From Clostridia bacterium (GTDB lineage Bacteria; Bacillota; Clostridia; Oscillospirales; Acutalibacteraceae): 64,000 bases of DNA. Each line of letters opens with the position of its first letter. Positions within the stretch are counted from its first letter, which is position 1. Shown in pieces: positions 1 through 7,311 of the stretch. Under the pieces are notes generated by a model that was not told the DNA's origin, searched no databases, and saw only the letters and a program-made list of their open reading frames with translations. The DNA lies in the NCBI GenBank assembly GCA_900755895.1, contig CAAEIG010000052.1, positions 1 to 64,000 of the forward strand, given 5' to 3'. Made by a program: the position numbers and the translations under genes.

Positions 1-121
1 CGTCGTTGAGGCCTTCTGTGGTGAGGTCGGGCAAGTCAATGCAAGTGCCCGCATCCAGATACTTGAGGAAGGAATCAATCTTAGGATCATAGCTGACGCT
101 GCGTACCACGACACCAGCCAC
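1..121 (-). CDS. Unidentified protein, N-terminal fragment (gene runs off the window)
   Basis: Only about 40 N-terminal residues lie in the window, beginning MAGVVVRSVSYDPKID. A GTG at 119-121 is the likely start: an in-frame TAG lies 9 bases upstream, and the GTG follows the stop of the methyltransferase gene by only two bases, so the two are probably translationally coupled at the tail of the his operon. No family is recognisable from so short a piece. A clear ribosome binding site is not visible, which is common for coupled genes. Confidence 0.5.
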   Translation of the reverse strand, partial: MAGVVVRSVSYDPKIDSFLKYLDAGTCIDLPDLTTEGLND

Positions 122-123
122 TT

Positions 124-888
124 TTACTTTCTATTTTTGGCGACAATCAGGAAACGATGTTCCAAGGTCGGCACAAAGCCCTGTTTCTCCACCATATCCT
201 GGAACCGGAACAAAACCTCCTGACAGTTGTCCACAGAGAAACCCGGGAACTCCCAGGGCGTAACGCTGGCCTGGAATACCAGTGCACCCACGTCCAAAAA
301 GCGCCCTTCTAAATAAGCTTGGTCACTGCGCATGACGCGGAATCCCGCGTTGCGGAATTTGGGCAGCTCATTTTCCAGATTAAATCCCACATAGTTTCCC
401 GGAAAGCCGGAACACAACTGCTGGATCAGCGGCAGATTGTTCTCTCCCCCCACCTGCTGTGTAAGGAAAAAACCGTTCTTTTTCAGCACCCGCCTGACCT
501 CGACCAGGTCATAGCTCTCGTGACGATTGAGGACCAGATCAAAACTGTCGTCGTCAAAAGGCATAGGTCCACCCCGTTCGCTGTCATACTCCCGAACAGT
601 GATCCCCAAAGGCTCCAACCGCTTTCGACAAAGCTCCACATTGGGCGCCCACCCCTCTGTGACCGAAGTGAGTTCATAGGGGTGACGCAGAGTCAACAAC
701 AGTTCTCCGCCGCCGGTACCCATGTCCAACAGCCGCACCCCGGGACGCAAGAATTCTCGCACCCGCTCCCGGTAGTCCCAGGGGAGTGGAGACACCTCAT
801 AACGATTTTTCAGATGGGAGAACTCCCAGCCGGACATCCCCCGGTGCTCCTCTTCATGCCATTGGTTCAACAGAGCTTCCCGGTTCAT
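124..888 (-). CDS. Class I SAM-dependent methyltransferase, substrate unknown
   Basis: The 254-residue product has a Rossmann-type methyltransferase fold signature: a glycine-rich SAM-binding motif I (LLDMGTGGGELL, about residues 53-64), and further on the acidic motif SFDLVLNRHE (about 114-123). It resembles small stand-alone methyltransferases that act on small molecules or RNA, but the sequence does not tell the substrate. Its ATG overlaps the hisE stop by four bases (ATGA), so it is co-translated as the tail of the his operon. This linkage does not prove a role in histidine synthesis. Confidence 0.8.
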   Translation of the reverse strand: MNREALLNQWHEEEHRGMSGWEFSHLKNRYEVSPLPWDYRERVREFLRPGVRLLDMGTGGGELLLTLRHPYELTSVTEGWAPNVELCRKRLEPLGITVREYDSERGGPMPFDDDSFDLVLNRHESYDLVEVRRVLKKNGFFLTQQVGGENNLPLIQQLCSGFPGNYVGFNLENELPKFRNAGFRVMRSDQAYLEGRFLDVGALVFQASVTPWEFPGFSVDNCQEVLFRFQDMVEKQGFVPTLEHRFLIVAKNRK

Positions 889-1208
889 GTGTTGTGATCC
901 ACCTGGTGAAAAGTCTTCAAGTTCCCCTGCTTCTGATGGCGGCGGGCAAGCTCGGCTTCCACGTCTTCAAAGGGGATTCCCTCGTTGACCATGAGAACTG
1001 TCAGATGGTAGAGCAGGTCGGAAAGCTCTCCCACTGTGTCCTCCTTTTTGCCATTCTTAGCAGCGATAATCACCTCGCTGCACTCCTCACCGCACTTCTT
1101 TAAAATCTTATCCAGGCCCTTTTCAAACAGGTAACAAGTGTAGGAGCCCTCTGCCTTTTCCTGGCGTCGGCTCTCTACTGTCTCATAGAGCTCATGCAAA
1201 ATATCCAT
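885..1208 (-). CDS. hisE: Phosphoribosyl-ATP pyrophosphatase
   Basis: HisE hydrolyses phosphoribosyl-ATP to phosphoribosyl-AMP and pyrophosphate, the second step of histidine synthesis, in the cytoplasm. The 107-residue protein is of normal length and carries the MazG-type metal-binding pattern KKCGEECSEVIIAAKNG followed by EDTVGELSDLLYHLTVLM. The start ATG at 1208 sits two bases after the hisA-hisI stop and is preceded by AAGGGGGAA. In many bacteria hisE is fused to hisI; here HisE is separate and HisI is fused to HisA instead. Confidence 0.95.
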   Translation of the reverse strand: MDILHELYETVESRRQEKAEGSYTCYLFEKGLDKILKKCGEECSEVIIAAKNGKKEDTVGELSDLLYHLTVLMVNEGIPFEDVEAELARRHQKQGNLKTFHQVDHNT

Positions 1209-1210
1209 GG

Positions 1211-2299
1211 TTATTCCCCCTTGGGAGCCTCATCGCCCCGCAGTTTTTTGAAGAAACAGCTGTGGCTGCCTGTATGGCAGGCCGGTCCCTTCTGCTTCAC
1301 CCGAATCAACAGGGTATCGTCATCACAGTCCGCATAAATGCTGACAATCTGCTGGGTATGACCCGAAGTCTCCCCCTTGTTCCACAGCTGTTTCCGGCTG
1401 CGGCTGTAAAACCAAGTGTACCCAGTCTCCAAAGAACGCCGGAAGGACTCCCGGTTCATATAGGCCAGCATCAACACTTCCTCGGTGTTGTCGTCCTGAA
1501 TGATGGCGGGGATCAAATCTGATTTGCGGAAATAGATATCCAACTCATCATCGGGCATATTACCCGCCGGCCGCTTGCCGGAAATCTTATGGCAGGCAAT
1601 GATGGCCGCACGGAGATCCAGCGCCCCAGTATACAGGGATTTTCCCGCAATGGCACCGTACAGGCCCAGATCGTAAAGGCTGACAATATCCAGCAGGCTG
1701 GCCACGCCTCCGCTGGCGATAATATGGCAATTTACCGCCCGGTTCAGCCTGTCCAGCATCACCAGATTGGGACCGTTCATGGTGCCGTCCTGGTGAATAT
1801 CCGTGCAGATCAGATACTGCACCCCCAAGGATTCCATCTCCTTGGCAAACTGAATATAATCCACCTGGCTCTGCTCCAACCATCCTTCAGCGGCTACTTT
1901 GCCATCCAAGGCGTCGATACCCACCGCAATGTGCTTGCCGTACTTTGCCACGGCCTCCCGCACAAAGGCCGGATCCCGCAAAGCAGCAGAACCCAAAATC
2001 ACCCGACTGACTCCTCGGTCCAAATAGTGTTCCACAGTCTTCATATCCCGGATGCCACCGCCCACTTCTACATGCAGGTCGGTTTTCTCCACCACGTCAA
2101 AAATCAGTTGGGAATTGACCGGTTTCCCCTCCTTGGCCCCATCCAGGTCCACCATGTGGAGCCAGCGGGCACCCTGTTCCTGAAAGCGCAGAGCCGTCTC
2201 CACCGGATCCGCCGCTACCACCTCAGCAGTGGAGTAATCCCCCCGAAACAGCCGGACACACTTTCCCTCGTGCAGGTCAATGGCTGGCAGTAAGATCAT
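1211..2299 (-). CDS. hisA-hisI: Fused HisA (ProFAR isomerase) and HisI (phosphoribosyl-AMP cyclohydrolase)
   Basis: One continuous 362-residue frame encodes two histidine enzymes. Residues about 1-240 are a (beta/alpha)8 HisA barrel: MILLPAIDLHEGKCVRLFRG at the start, VDLDGAKEGKPVN, VEVGGGIRDM and IASGGVASL. Residues about 250-355 are HisI, with the zinc and magnesium motifs WFYSRSRKQLWNKGETSG, YADCDDDTLL and KQKGPACHTG. HisI opens the purine ring of phosphoribosyl-AMP and HisA isomerises the resulting ProFAR, consecutive steps. Start ATG 2299 has GAGGGGAG upstream. The junction, around KISGKRPAGNMPDDEL, shows no stop or frameshift. The fusion order is unusual; the usual partner of HisI is HisE. 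Confidence 0.92.
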   Translation of the reverse strand: MILLPAIDLHEGKCVRLFRGDYSTAEVVAADPVETALRFQEQGARWLHMVDLDGAKEGKPVNSQLIFDVVEKTDLHVEVGGGIRDMKTVEHYLDRGVSRVILGSAALRDPAFVREAVAKYGKHIAVGIDALDGKVAAEGWLEQSQVDYIQFAKEMESLGVQYLICTDIHQDGTMNGPNLVMLDRLNRAVNCHIIASGGVASLLDIVSLYDLGLYGAIAGKSLYTGALDLRAAIIACHKISGKRPAGNMPDDELDIYFRKSDLIPAIIQDDNTEEVLMLAYMNRESFRRSLETGYTWFYSRSRKQLWNKGETSGHTQQIVSIYADCDDDTLLIRVKQKGPACHTGSHSCFFKKLRGDEAPKGE

Positions 2300-2324
2300 A
2301 TCGCAAATCTCCCCTCTACAGCGT

Positions 2325-2357
2325 AGGCCCCTGTTCCCCCTGGGAGAACAGAGGCCT
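2325..2357 (-). other. Hairpin between hisB and hisA-hisI
   Basis: Inverted repeat with arms AGGCCCCTGTTC and GAACAGAGGCCT (one mismatch) in the roughly 100-bp gap between hisB and hisA-hisI. On the coding strand no U-run follows, so it does not look like a complete terminator; it may be an mRNA processing or stabilising stem, or a remnant of the place where hisH normally lies. Confidence 0.6.
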
Positions 2358-2402
2358 CTTTGATTTCAGTATACTACAGTTTTCCTCCTCCGTCCATACC
2401 TG

Positions 2403-2984
2403 TCATAAAACACCTTTAGAGGAAAGCAAAATGTCCCCGTCCTCCTGGGCAACAGCCTCTCGCAAAGCGTGGGCCGCCGCCTTGAACATGGCCTCGATCA
2501 TGTGATGAGAATTTTTCCCATACTCACACTTGAGGTGCAGCGTCACTCCTGCGTTGGTGGCAAAGGCCCGGAAAAATTCCTCCGTCATGCAGGTGTCAAA
2601 ATCCCCCACGCGCTCTTGAGGGAACTCCCCGTCAAACACCAGGAAGGGCCGGCCACTGATATCCGCAGCGGCAAAGGCCAGAGCTTCGTCCATGGGAATG
2701 AAGGCATGACCAAACCGTTTGATCCCCCGCTTGGTGGGCAACGCCTCCGCAAAGGCCTTCCCCAACACAATTCCCGTATCCTCCACAGTGTGGTGGCAAT
2801 CCACTTCCCAGTCACCCACGGTCTTGACCTTCAGCCCAAAACCGCCGTGGACCGCAAAGGCTGTGAGCATGTGGTCGAAAAAGCCCACGCCGGTGGAGAC
2901 GCTTCTCTCGCCCCCATCCAGACAGAGCTCAATGGAGACCTCCGTCTCTCCTGTTTTTCGATGCATGGATGCATAGCGTTCCAT
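2403..2984 (-). CDS. hisB: Imidazoleglycerol-phosphate dehydratase
   Basis: HisB dehydrates imidazole-glycerol phosphate to imidazole-acetol phosphate, the seventh pathway step. The 193-residue protein has the family's manganese-binding histidine motifs: FFDHMLTAFAVHGGF, DCHHTVEDTGIVLG and, near the C-terminus, KNSHHMIEAMFKAAAHALREA. It is the monofunctional form without a phosphatase domain. The frame stays open further upstream, but ATG 2984 (MERYAS) matches the family N-terminus and is preceded by GGAAAGGAGTGA. It lies four bases after the hisC stop. Confidence 0.95.
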   Translation of the reverse strand: MERYASMHRKTGETEVSIELCLDGGERSVSTGVGFFDHMLTAFAVHGGFGLKVKTVGDWEVDCHHTVEDTGIVLGKAFAEALPTKRGIKRFGHAFIPMDEALAFAAADISGRPFLVFDGEFPQERVGDFDTCMTEEFFRAFATNAGVTLHLKCEYGKNSHHMIEAMFKAAAHALREAVAQEDGDILLSSKGVL

Positions 2985-2988
2985 CCCC

Positions 2989-4059
2989 TCACTCCTTTCC
3001 TGTGGGTACAGCGGCAAAATAGTCCGCCAGTTCCTGGAGGACCCTGCGATTTTCCTCCGGTTTACCGCAGGTGATGCGCACCAATCCCACGGTATAGCGA
3101 ATGGCAATCCCCCGCTCCCCCAAATGACGGAACAGCTCCTGGCCATCCGGCAGCTTCATTGTGGCAAAATTCGTGGCACTTTCCAGCAGGGTGAACCGGC
3201 CGGGAAACTCCTGCAACAGCGCTTGCAGACCCTTGACCAGCTCGTCCTTGGAAGCCAGGATGGACCCCAAGGCCTCCTTCATAGCCTGGGGCTGTCCCAG
3301 CACCAAGGCGCCCAACTTTTGGGAAAGGGCGTTAACGTTGTAGGGGGACTTCACCGCTTTTACGGCATCTACCAGGTTTTTCTTCCCCACGGCAAACCCC
3401 AGACGCAGAGCTGCCATGCCAAAAGCTTTGGAACAGGTCCGCAAGATCAGCAGATTGTCATAGTCCTCAAACTCCGGCAGCAGGCTTTGATCGGAGAAAT
3501 CCATGTAAGCCTCGTCCAGCACCACCAGTGCATCCACTCCACGGATCAGCCGCCGGACTTCCTCCTTGGGGCAGACAAGGGAGGTGGGGTTTCCCGGGTT
3601 GCTGAAGATCAACAGCTTGACCTGCTGCTCCTTACAGATTCGAATGGTCTCGTCCACGTCAATGGCATAGTCCTCCCCTTTGGGGATGGGCACATGCCGT
3701 GCCTCCTGAAGATAACCATTAAAGGCGTACATGGAGAAATCCGGCTCTAAGGTAGCAAAGGCATCGCCACGCTGCAAAAATCCGGTAAACAGAACTGTAA
3801 TCAGCTCGTCAGACCCATTGCCCGCAACCACATTCTCCACAGGCACTCCGTAATACTGGGCAAACGCCTGGCAGAGCTCCCGGGCAGACGGATCCGGGTA
3901 GCGGTTGAACTGCACCTGGGTCACAGCGTTAGCCAGCTCCTCCAATACGGGAACTGGCAGAGGCAAGAAGGACTCATTGGCGTCCAGGTGAATGGAATAG
4001 CCGCCCTCCACCGGATCGTATGGTTTTAGATCCTTGATCTTATCATTTAACTGATACAT
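2989..4059 (-). CDS. hisC: Histidinol-phosphate aminotransferase
   Basis: A fold-type I, PLP-dependent aminotransferase of 356 residues that converts imidazole-acetol phosphate to histidinol phosphate with glutamate as donor. Seen motifs include LDANESFLPLPVPV, NGSDELITVLFTGFL, FSNPGNPTS, VVLDEAYMDFSD, and the PLP lysine region LRTCSKAFGMAALRLGF. The start ATG 4059 is chosen for its ribosome site GGAGGGAG and family length; the frame is open for 90 codons further upstream, inside hisD. It follows hisD by ten bases. Confidence 0.95.
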   Translation of the reverse strand: MYQLNDKIKDLKPYDPVEGGYSIHLDANESFLPLPVPVLEELANAVTQVQFNRYPDPSARELCQAFAQYYGVPVENVVAGNGSDELITVLFTGFLQRGDAFATLEPDFSMYAFNGYLQEARHVPIPKGEDYAIDVDETIRICKEQQVKLLIFSNPGNPTSLVCPKEEVRRLIRGVDALVVLDEAYMDFSDQSLLPEFEDYDNLLILRTCSKAFGMAALRLGFAVGKKNLVDAVKAVKSPYNVNALSQKLGALVLGQPQAMKEALGSILASKDELVKGLQALLQEFPGRFTLLESATNFATMKLPDGQELFRHLGERGIAIRYTVGLVRITCGKPEENRRVLQELADYFAAVPTGKE

Positions 4060-4069
4060 GGCTCCCTCC

Positions 4070-5359
4070 TCAGTCCTCCACCCGCACACGAATGGAATTG
4101 GCGTGAGCTGTGAGCTCCTCCGTCTCCGCCAAACGGATGATATCCGGAGCAGCCTTTTGGATCTCCGCCTGAGGATAGTAGATGAAACTGGACTTTTTGA
4201 TGAAATCGTCCACGGACAGGGGCGAGAAGAACCGAGCCGTACCGCCAGTGGGCAGCACGTGGTTAGGACCGGCAAAATAATCGCCCAAGGGCTCCGGAGA
4301 ATAGTGCCCCATAAACACAGAACCTGCATTGTCCAGGCGGCCTACATAGTCAAAGGGGTTGTTGACACAGATCTCCAGATGCTCGGGAGCCAACTCGTTG
4401 GCAAAGTCCACAGCTTCCTCCATGTTCTCGCAGATGATCACCCCTCCGAAGCGATCCAGGGCCTCTGCAATGATCTCCTTACGGGAGAGGGTCTCCATCT
4501 GGCGGTAGACCTCCTGCACCGTCTTTTCTGCAATTTCCCGGCTGGGAGTGATGAGGATGGCAGAGGCCATCCGATCGTGCTCAGCCTGGCTCATCAGGTC
4601 GGCAGCCAGGTACCGGGGATTGGCAGACTCATCGGCCACAATGAGAATCTCACTGGGGCCGGCGATCATGTCGATATCCACCACGCCATAAAGCTGCTTT
4701 TTGGCCGTGGCCACAAAGATGTTGCCCGGTCCCACAATCTTATCCACCTTTGGGACGCTCTCAGTTCCCAGAGCCAGCGCTGCCACGGCCTGAGCCCCGC
4801 CCATGAGGAACACCCGATCTACGCCAGCCACATAGGCTGCCGCCAGGATATTGGGGTCAGGCTTACCCGTGCGCCCGGGAGGAGTGGTCATGACAATCTC
4901 GCCCACTTCGGCCACCTGGGCGGGGATCACATTCATCAGCACAGAGGAGGGGTAGCCAGCAGTTCCTCCGGGCACGTAGACACCCACCCGGTGCAAACCT
5001 CGCACCCGCTGCCCGGTGATGATCCCATTGGGCATGGGGTCAATACGGCTCTGCTGTTTCTGCCGCTGGTGGAAGATCCGGATGTTCTCTGCCGCCTTTT
5101 TCAGGGAAGCGATAAATTCAGGATCGCACTCCGAGACAGCTTGCTCCAGTGCTTCCTTGGAGAGCTCAAAGGTCTCCGGGGTCCAGCCGTCAAACTTCTT
5201 GGAAAACTCTTTGACAGCATCGTCCCCTCCGGTGCGGACAGCCTCAATGATGTCCCGGACGGACTGTTCGATCTCCGGCGAAGTCTGCCCCACACGGCTC
5301 TTCAAATCCTCCACAAAGGACTGGCAGGTCTGCCGGTCCCCTTGCACCACTTTGATCAT
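4070..5359 (-). CDS. hisD: Histidinol dehydrogenase
   Basis: HisD oxidises histidinol to histidine in two NAD-dependent steps, ending the pathway. The 429-residue protein is full length and shows the signatures GVYVPGGTAGYPSSVLMNVIPAQVAEV (read as two adjoining motifs), GPGNIFVATAKKQLYG, DMIAGPSEILIVAD and the zinc-site region LAPEHLEI. Its ATG overlaps the hisG stop by four bases (ATGA), so translation is coupled. Confidence 0.97.
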   Translation of the reverse strand: MIKVVQGDRQTCQSFVEDLKSRVGQTSPEIEQSVRDIIEAVRTGGDDAVKEFSKKFDGWTPETFELSKEALEQAVSECDPEFIASLKKAAENIRIFHQRQKQQSRIDPMPNGIITGQRVRGLHRVGVYVPGGTAGYPSSVLMNVIPAQVAEVGEIVMTTPPGRTGKPDPNILAAAYVAGVDRVFLMGGAQAVAALALGTESVPKVDKIVGPGNIFVATAKKQLYGVVDIDMIAGPSEILIVADESANPRYLAADLMSQAEHDRMASAILITPSREIAEKTVQEVYRQMETLSRKEIIAEALDRFGGVIICENMEEAVDFANELAPEHLEICVNNPFDYVGRLDNAGSVFMGHYSPEPLGDYFAGPNHVLPTGGTARFFSPLSVDDFIKKSSFIYYPQAEIQKAAPDIIRLAETEELTAHANSIRVRVED

Positions 5360-6000
5360 TTTGCTTCCCCCTTCTGAATCTCCTGCTCTAGGCGAGCGGC
5401 CAAGTCCTCAATTTCCCCTTTGCGCAGCTTCAAGCTGGCGGCGTTGACAATCAGCCGGGCGGACACCTGGTGGATCCGCTCCACCACCTCCAGGCCGTTT
5501 TCCCGCAGTGTAGCACCGGTCTCCACAATATCCACAATGCCATCGGACAACCCCAGCAGTGGAGCCAGCTCCACGGAACCTTCAATCTTGATGATCCGCA
5601 CATCCATGGCCTTGCTCTCAAAAAAGCGCCGGGCCACATTGGGGTATTTTGTAGCGATGGTCTTAGCCTTGTAGCCGCTGTAAAAATCAGAACCTTTGGG
5701 AGCCGCTAAAGCAAACCCGCAGCGTCCAAAGCCCAGGTCTAAAATCTCAAAGAAGTGGCTGCCATTCTCCATGATGGTGTCCTTGCCCACCACACCCATG
5801 TCGCACACGCCGTGCTCCACATAGGTGATTACGTCAGCCGCTTTAGCCAGCACCGCCTGCAAGGAGCCATCCCCCACCGGGAGGATCAACTTTCTGCCCT
5901 TTTCCCGCAATGCGGAACAATCCATGCCTGCCTGTTCAAAAAGCTGCACAGTGGACTTTTCCAAACGCCCTTTCGTCAGGGCAATTCGCAAAGGCTGCAT
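5356..6000 (-). CDS. hisG: ATP phosphoribosyltransferase, short form, catalytic subunit
   Basis: HisG condenses ATP with PRPP, the first committed and feedback-controlled step of histidine synthesis. At 214 residues it is the short HisG_S type, which lacks the C-terminal regulatory domain and works as a hetero-octamer with HisZ, encoded immediately upstream. Motifs: RIALTKGRLEKSTVQLFEQA at the N-terminus, and DIVETGATLRENGLEV for PRPP binding. ATG 6000 overlaps the hisZ stop (TGATG) and has AAGGAGGGG upstream; a TTG one codon earlier is the alternative. Confidence 0.95.
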   Translation of the reverse strand: MQPLRIALTKGRLEKSTVQLFEQAGMDCSALREKGRKLILPVGDGSLQAVLAKAADVITYVEHGVCDMGVVGKDTIMENGSHFFEILDLGFGRCGFALAAPKGSDFYSGYKAKTIATKYPNVARRFFESKAMDVRIIKIEGSVELAPLLGLSDGIVDIVETGATLRENGLEVVERIHQVSARLIVNAASLKLRKGEIEDLAARLEQEIQKGEAK

Positions 6001-7199
6001 CAAAGCTCCCCTCCTTTCAAGTCAATCTCACGGGTCTGCGCTCCAACCACGTACACCTTGGAAATCCCCTTCTCCTTGGCATACTGCAGGGTTTCCTCTT
6101 CCGTCTCAAACAGGGAGGTCTCGCAGGAGACACCTTGATTTGTCAAGGAATCCGCCAAACGCTGTCCCTGGATCTCACAGCCGGTCTCCCCGAACACCAG
6201 CGCCTGGGGAGAAACCTCCTCCAAAGAGGAAGCCTGCAAATCTGCCACAGCATCCAGATCCAGAGAGAAACCCACAGCCGGCATGGGATCGCCAAACTTT
6301 TCACACAGACTGTCGTAGCGTCCACCCAGAAGCACTGCGTCGCCCCGCTGGTGGACGTAGGCGCTAAACACCACTCCGGTATAGTAATCGTTGCGCTGGA
6401 CCAGACCCAAGTCCACCATGAGTCTGTCTCCCAGACCCAACTGGCCCAAAGCGTGATAGAGGCGCTTTAAGTAATCCAGGATCTCACGAGTTTCCCCGTC
6501 CTGGAACCAATGACCCGCCTCCTCTAGGGCTTCCTCGCCGCCAAAGAGCCTGGGCAGCTGAGCCATGGCTCGGGCAGCGGGAAGATCACCAAGGGGATCC
6601 AACTGCTCAGAAAGGGCGGCGTAGTTTTTGGATTCAATGGTATCCCGCAGGGCCTCTTTGGCCTCCAGGGACAGTGGCAATTGTTCCGCCAAGGCCTGGA
6701 AGAACTTGGCGTGGCCCAACTCCACTCGGAAATCCGGCACACAGTCCCCAAGAGCCGCCACTGCTGTGGAGATCACCTCCAGGTCGGCGCGGATACCACC
6801 AGCGCCCATGAGCTCAATACCCATCTGGGCGGACTCATCGTTTCGGCCGGACAAGTCCGGACGATTGCGATAGATGGTCTGGCTGTAGAAAAAACGCAGT
6901 GGCTTTTCCCGCCCCTGAAGCCGGGAGGCGGCCATCCGGGCAATAGGCAGTGTGGAGTCCGGACGGAACACCAACAATCTGCCGTGATTGTCCGTGCATT
7001 TATACATCTCCTGCTGGGAGATGGCGGAACCCGGCAAATTAAACACGTCAAAATACTCCAGACCCGGAGTGATCACTTCCCGGTAACCCCGCAGATTGAA
7101 CAAACGAGAGAGCCTTTCCTGAGCCTCTCTGCGGGCACGGCACTCTTCAAAGAGCAGGTCCCGGGTACCCTCTGGGGTGATTTTGCTATAGGTCCTCAT
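6000..7199 (-). CDS. hisZ: ATP phosphoribosyltransferase regulatory subunit (histidyl-tRNA synthetase paralogue)
   Basis: HisZ is a catalytically inactive relative of histidyl-tRNA synthetase that activates short HisG and senses histidine. The 399-residue protein shows class II synthetase-like blocks: MRTYSKITPEGTRDLLFEEC, GYREVITPGLEYFDVF, MYKCTDNHGRLLVFRPDST and FYSQTIYRNRPDLSG. Its position directly before short hisG supports HisZ rather than HisS. ATG 7199 matches the family start, but the nearest good ribosome site (7240-7247) is 40 bases away across a terminator-like hairpin. The frame is open further upstream to ATGs at 7253 and 7259, so an N-terminal extension cannot be excluded. Confidence 0.93.
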   Translation of the reverse strand: MRTYSKITPEGTRDLLFEECRARREAQERLSRLFNLRGYREVITPGLEYFDVFNLPGSAISQQEMYKCTDNHGRLLVFRPDSTLPIARMAASRLQGREKPLRFFYSQTIYRNRPDLSGRNDESAQMGIELMGAGGIRADLEVISTAVAALGDCVPDFRVELGHAKFFQALAEQLPLSLEAKEALRDTIESKNYAALSEQLDPLGDLPAARAMAQLPRLFGGEEALEEAGHWFQDGETREILDYLKRLYHALGQLGLGDRLMVDLGLVQRNDYYTGVVFSAYVHQRGDAVLLGGRYDSLCEKFGDPMPAVGFSLDLDAVADLQASSLEEVSPQALVFGETGCEIQGQRLADSLTNQGVSCETSLFETEEETLQYAKEKGISKVYVVGAQTREIDLKGGEL

Positions 7200-7201
7200 A
7201 C

Positions 7202-7247
7202 AAAAAAGTGGCCTGCCCCAAGGAACCCCGGACAGGCCGCCTCCTTT
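7202..7247 (-). promoter_or_regulatory. hisZ leader: Shine-Dalgarno, terminator-like hairpin and U-run just before the start codon
   Basis: Read on the minus strand, AAAGGAGG (7240-7247) is followed by a GC-rich stem with arms GGCCTGTCC and GGGGCAGGCC (7210-7238), then six Ts (7202-7207), then the hisZ ATG three bases later. The hairpin therefore has the form of an intrinsic terminator or attenuator inside a short leader. The loop contains TTCCTT, which can pair with the AAGGA of the Shine-Dalgarno. Folding would also bring the Shine-Dalgarno to about 11 bases from ATG. No histidine codon run and no T-box are visible. Confidence 0.7.
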
Positions 7248-7279
7248 CCACATCGTCATGTTCGCTTTAGCGTGCTACT

Positions 7280-7308
7280 ATGATAATGCAGGAAACCGAT
7301 TTTGTCAA
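7280..7308 (-). promoter_or_regulatory. Sigma-A promoter of the his operon
   Basis: TTGACA (7303-7308), 17-bp spacer, TATCAT (7280-7285), read on the minus strand. It lies in the short gap between polC (ends 7312) and hisZ, and gives a leader of about 70 bases. Confidence 0.85.
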
Positions 7309-7311
7309 GCC

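Noticed and set aside
4058..5377. Long open frame antisense to hisD (over 400 codons)
   Set aside because: It mirrors hisD exactly, has no family features, and is the sort of frame that arises opposite a G+C-rich gene. hisD is certain.
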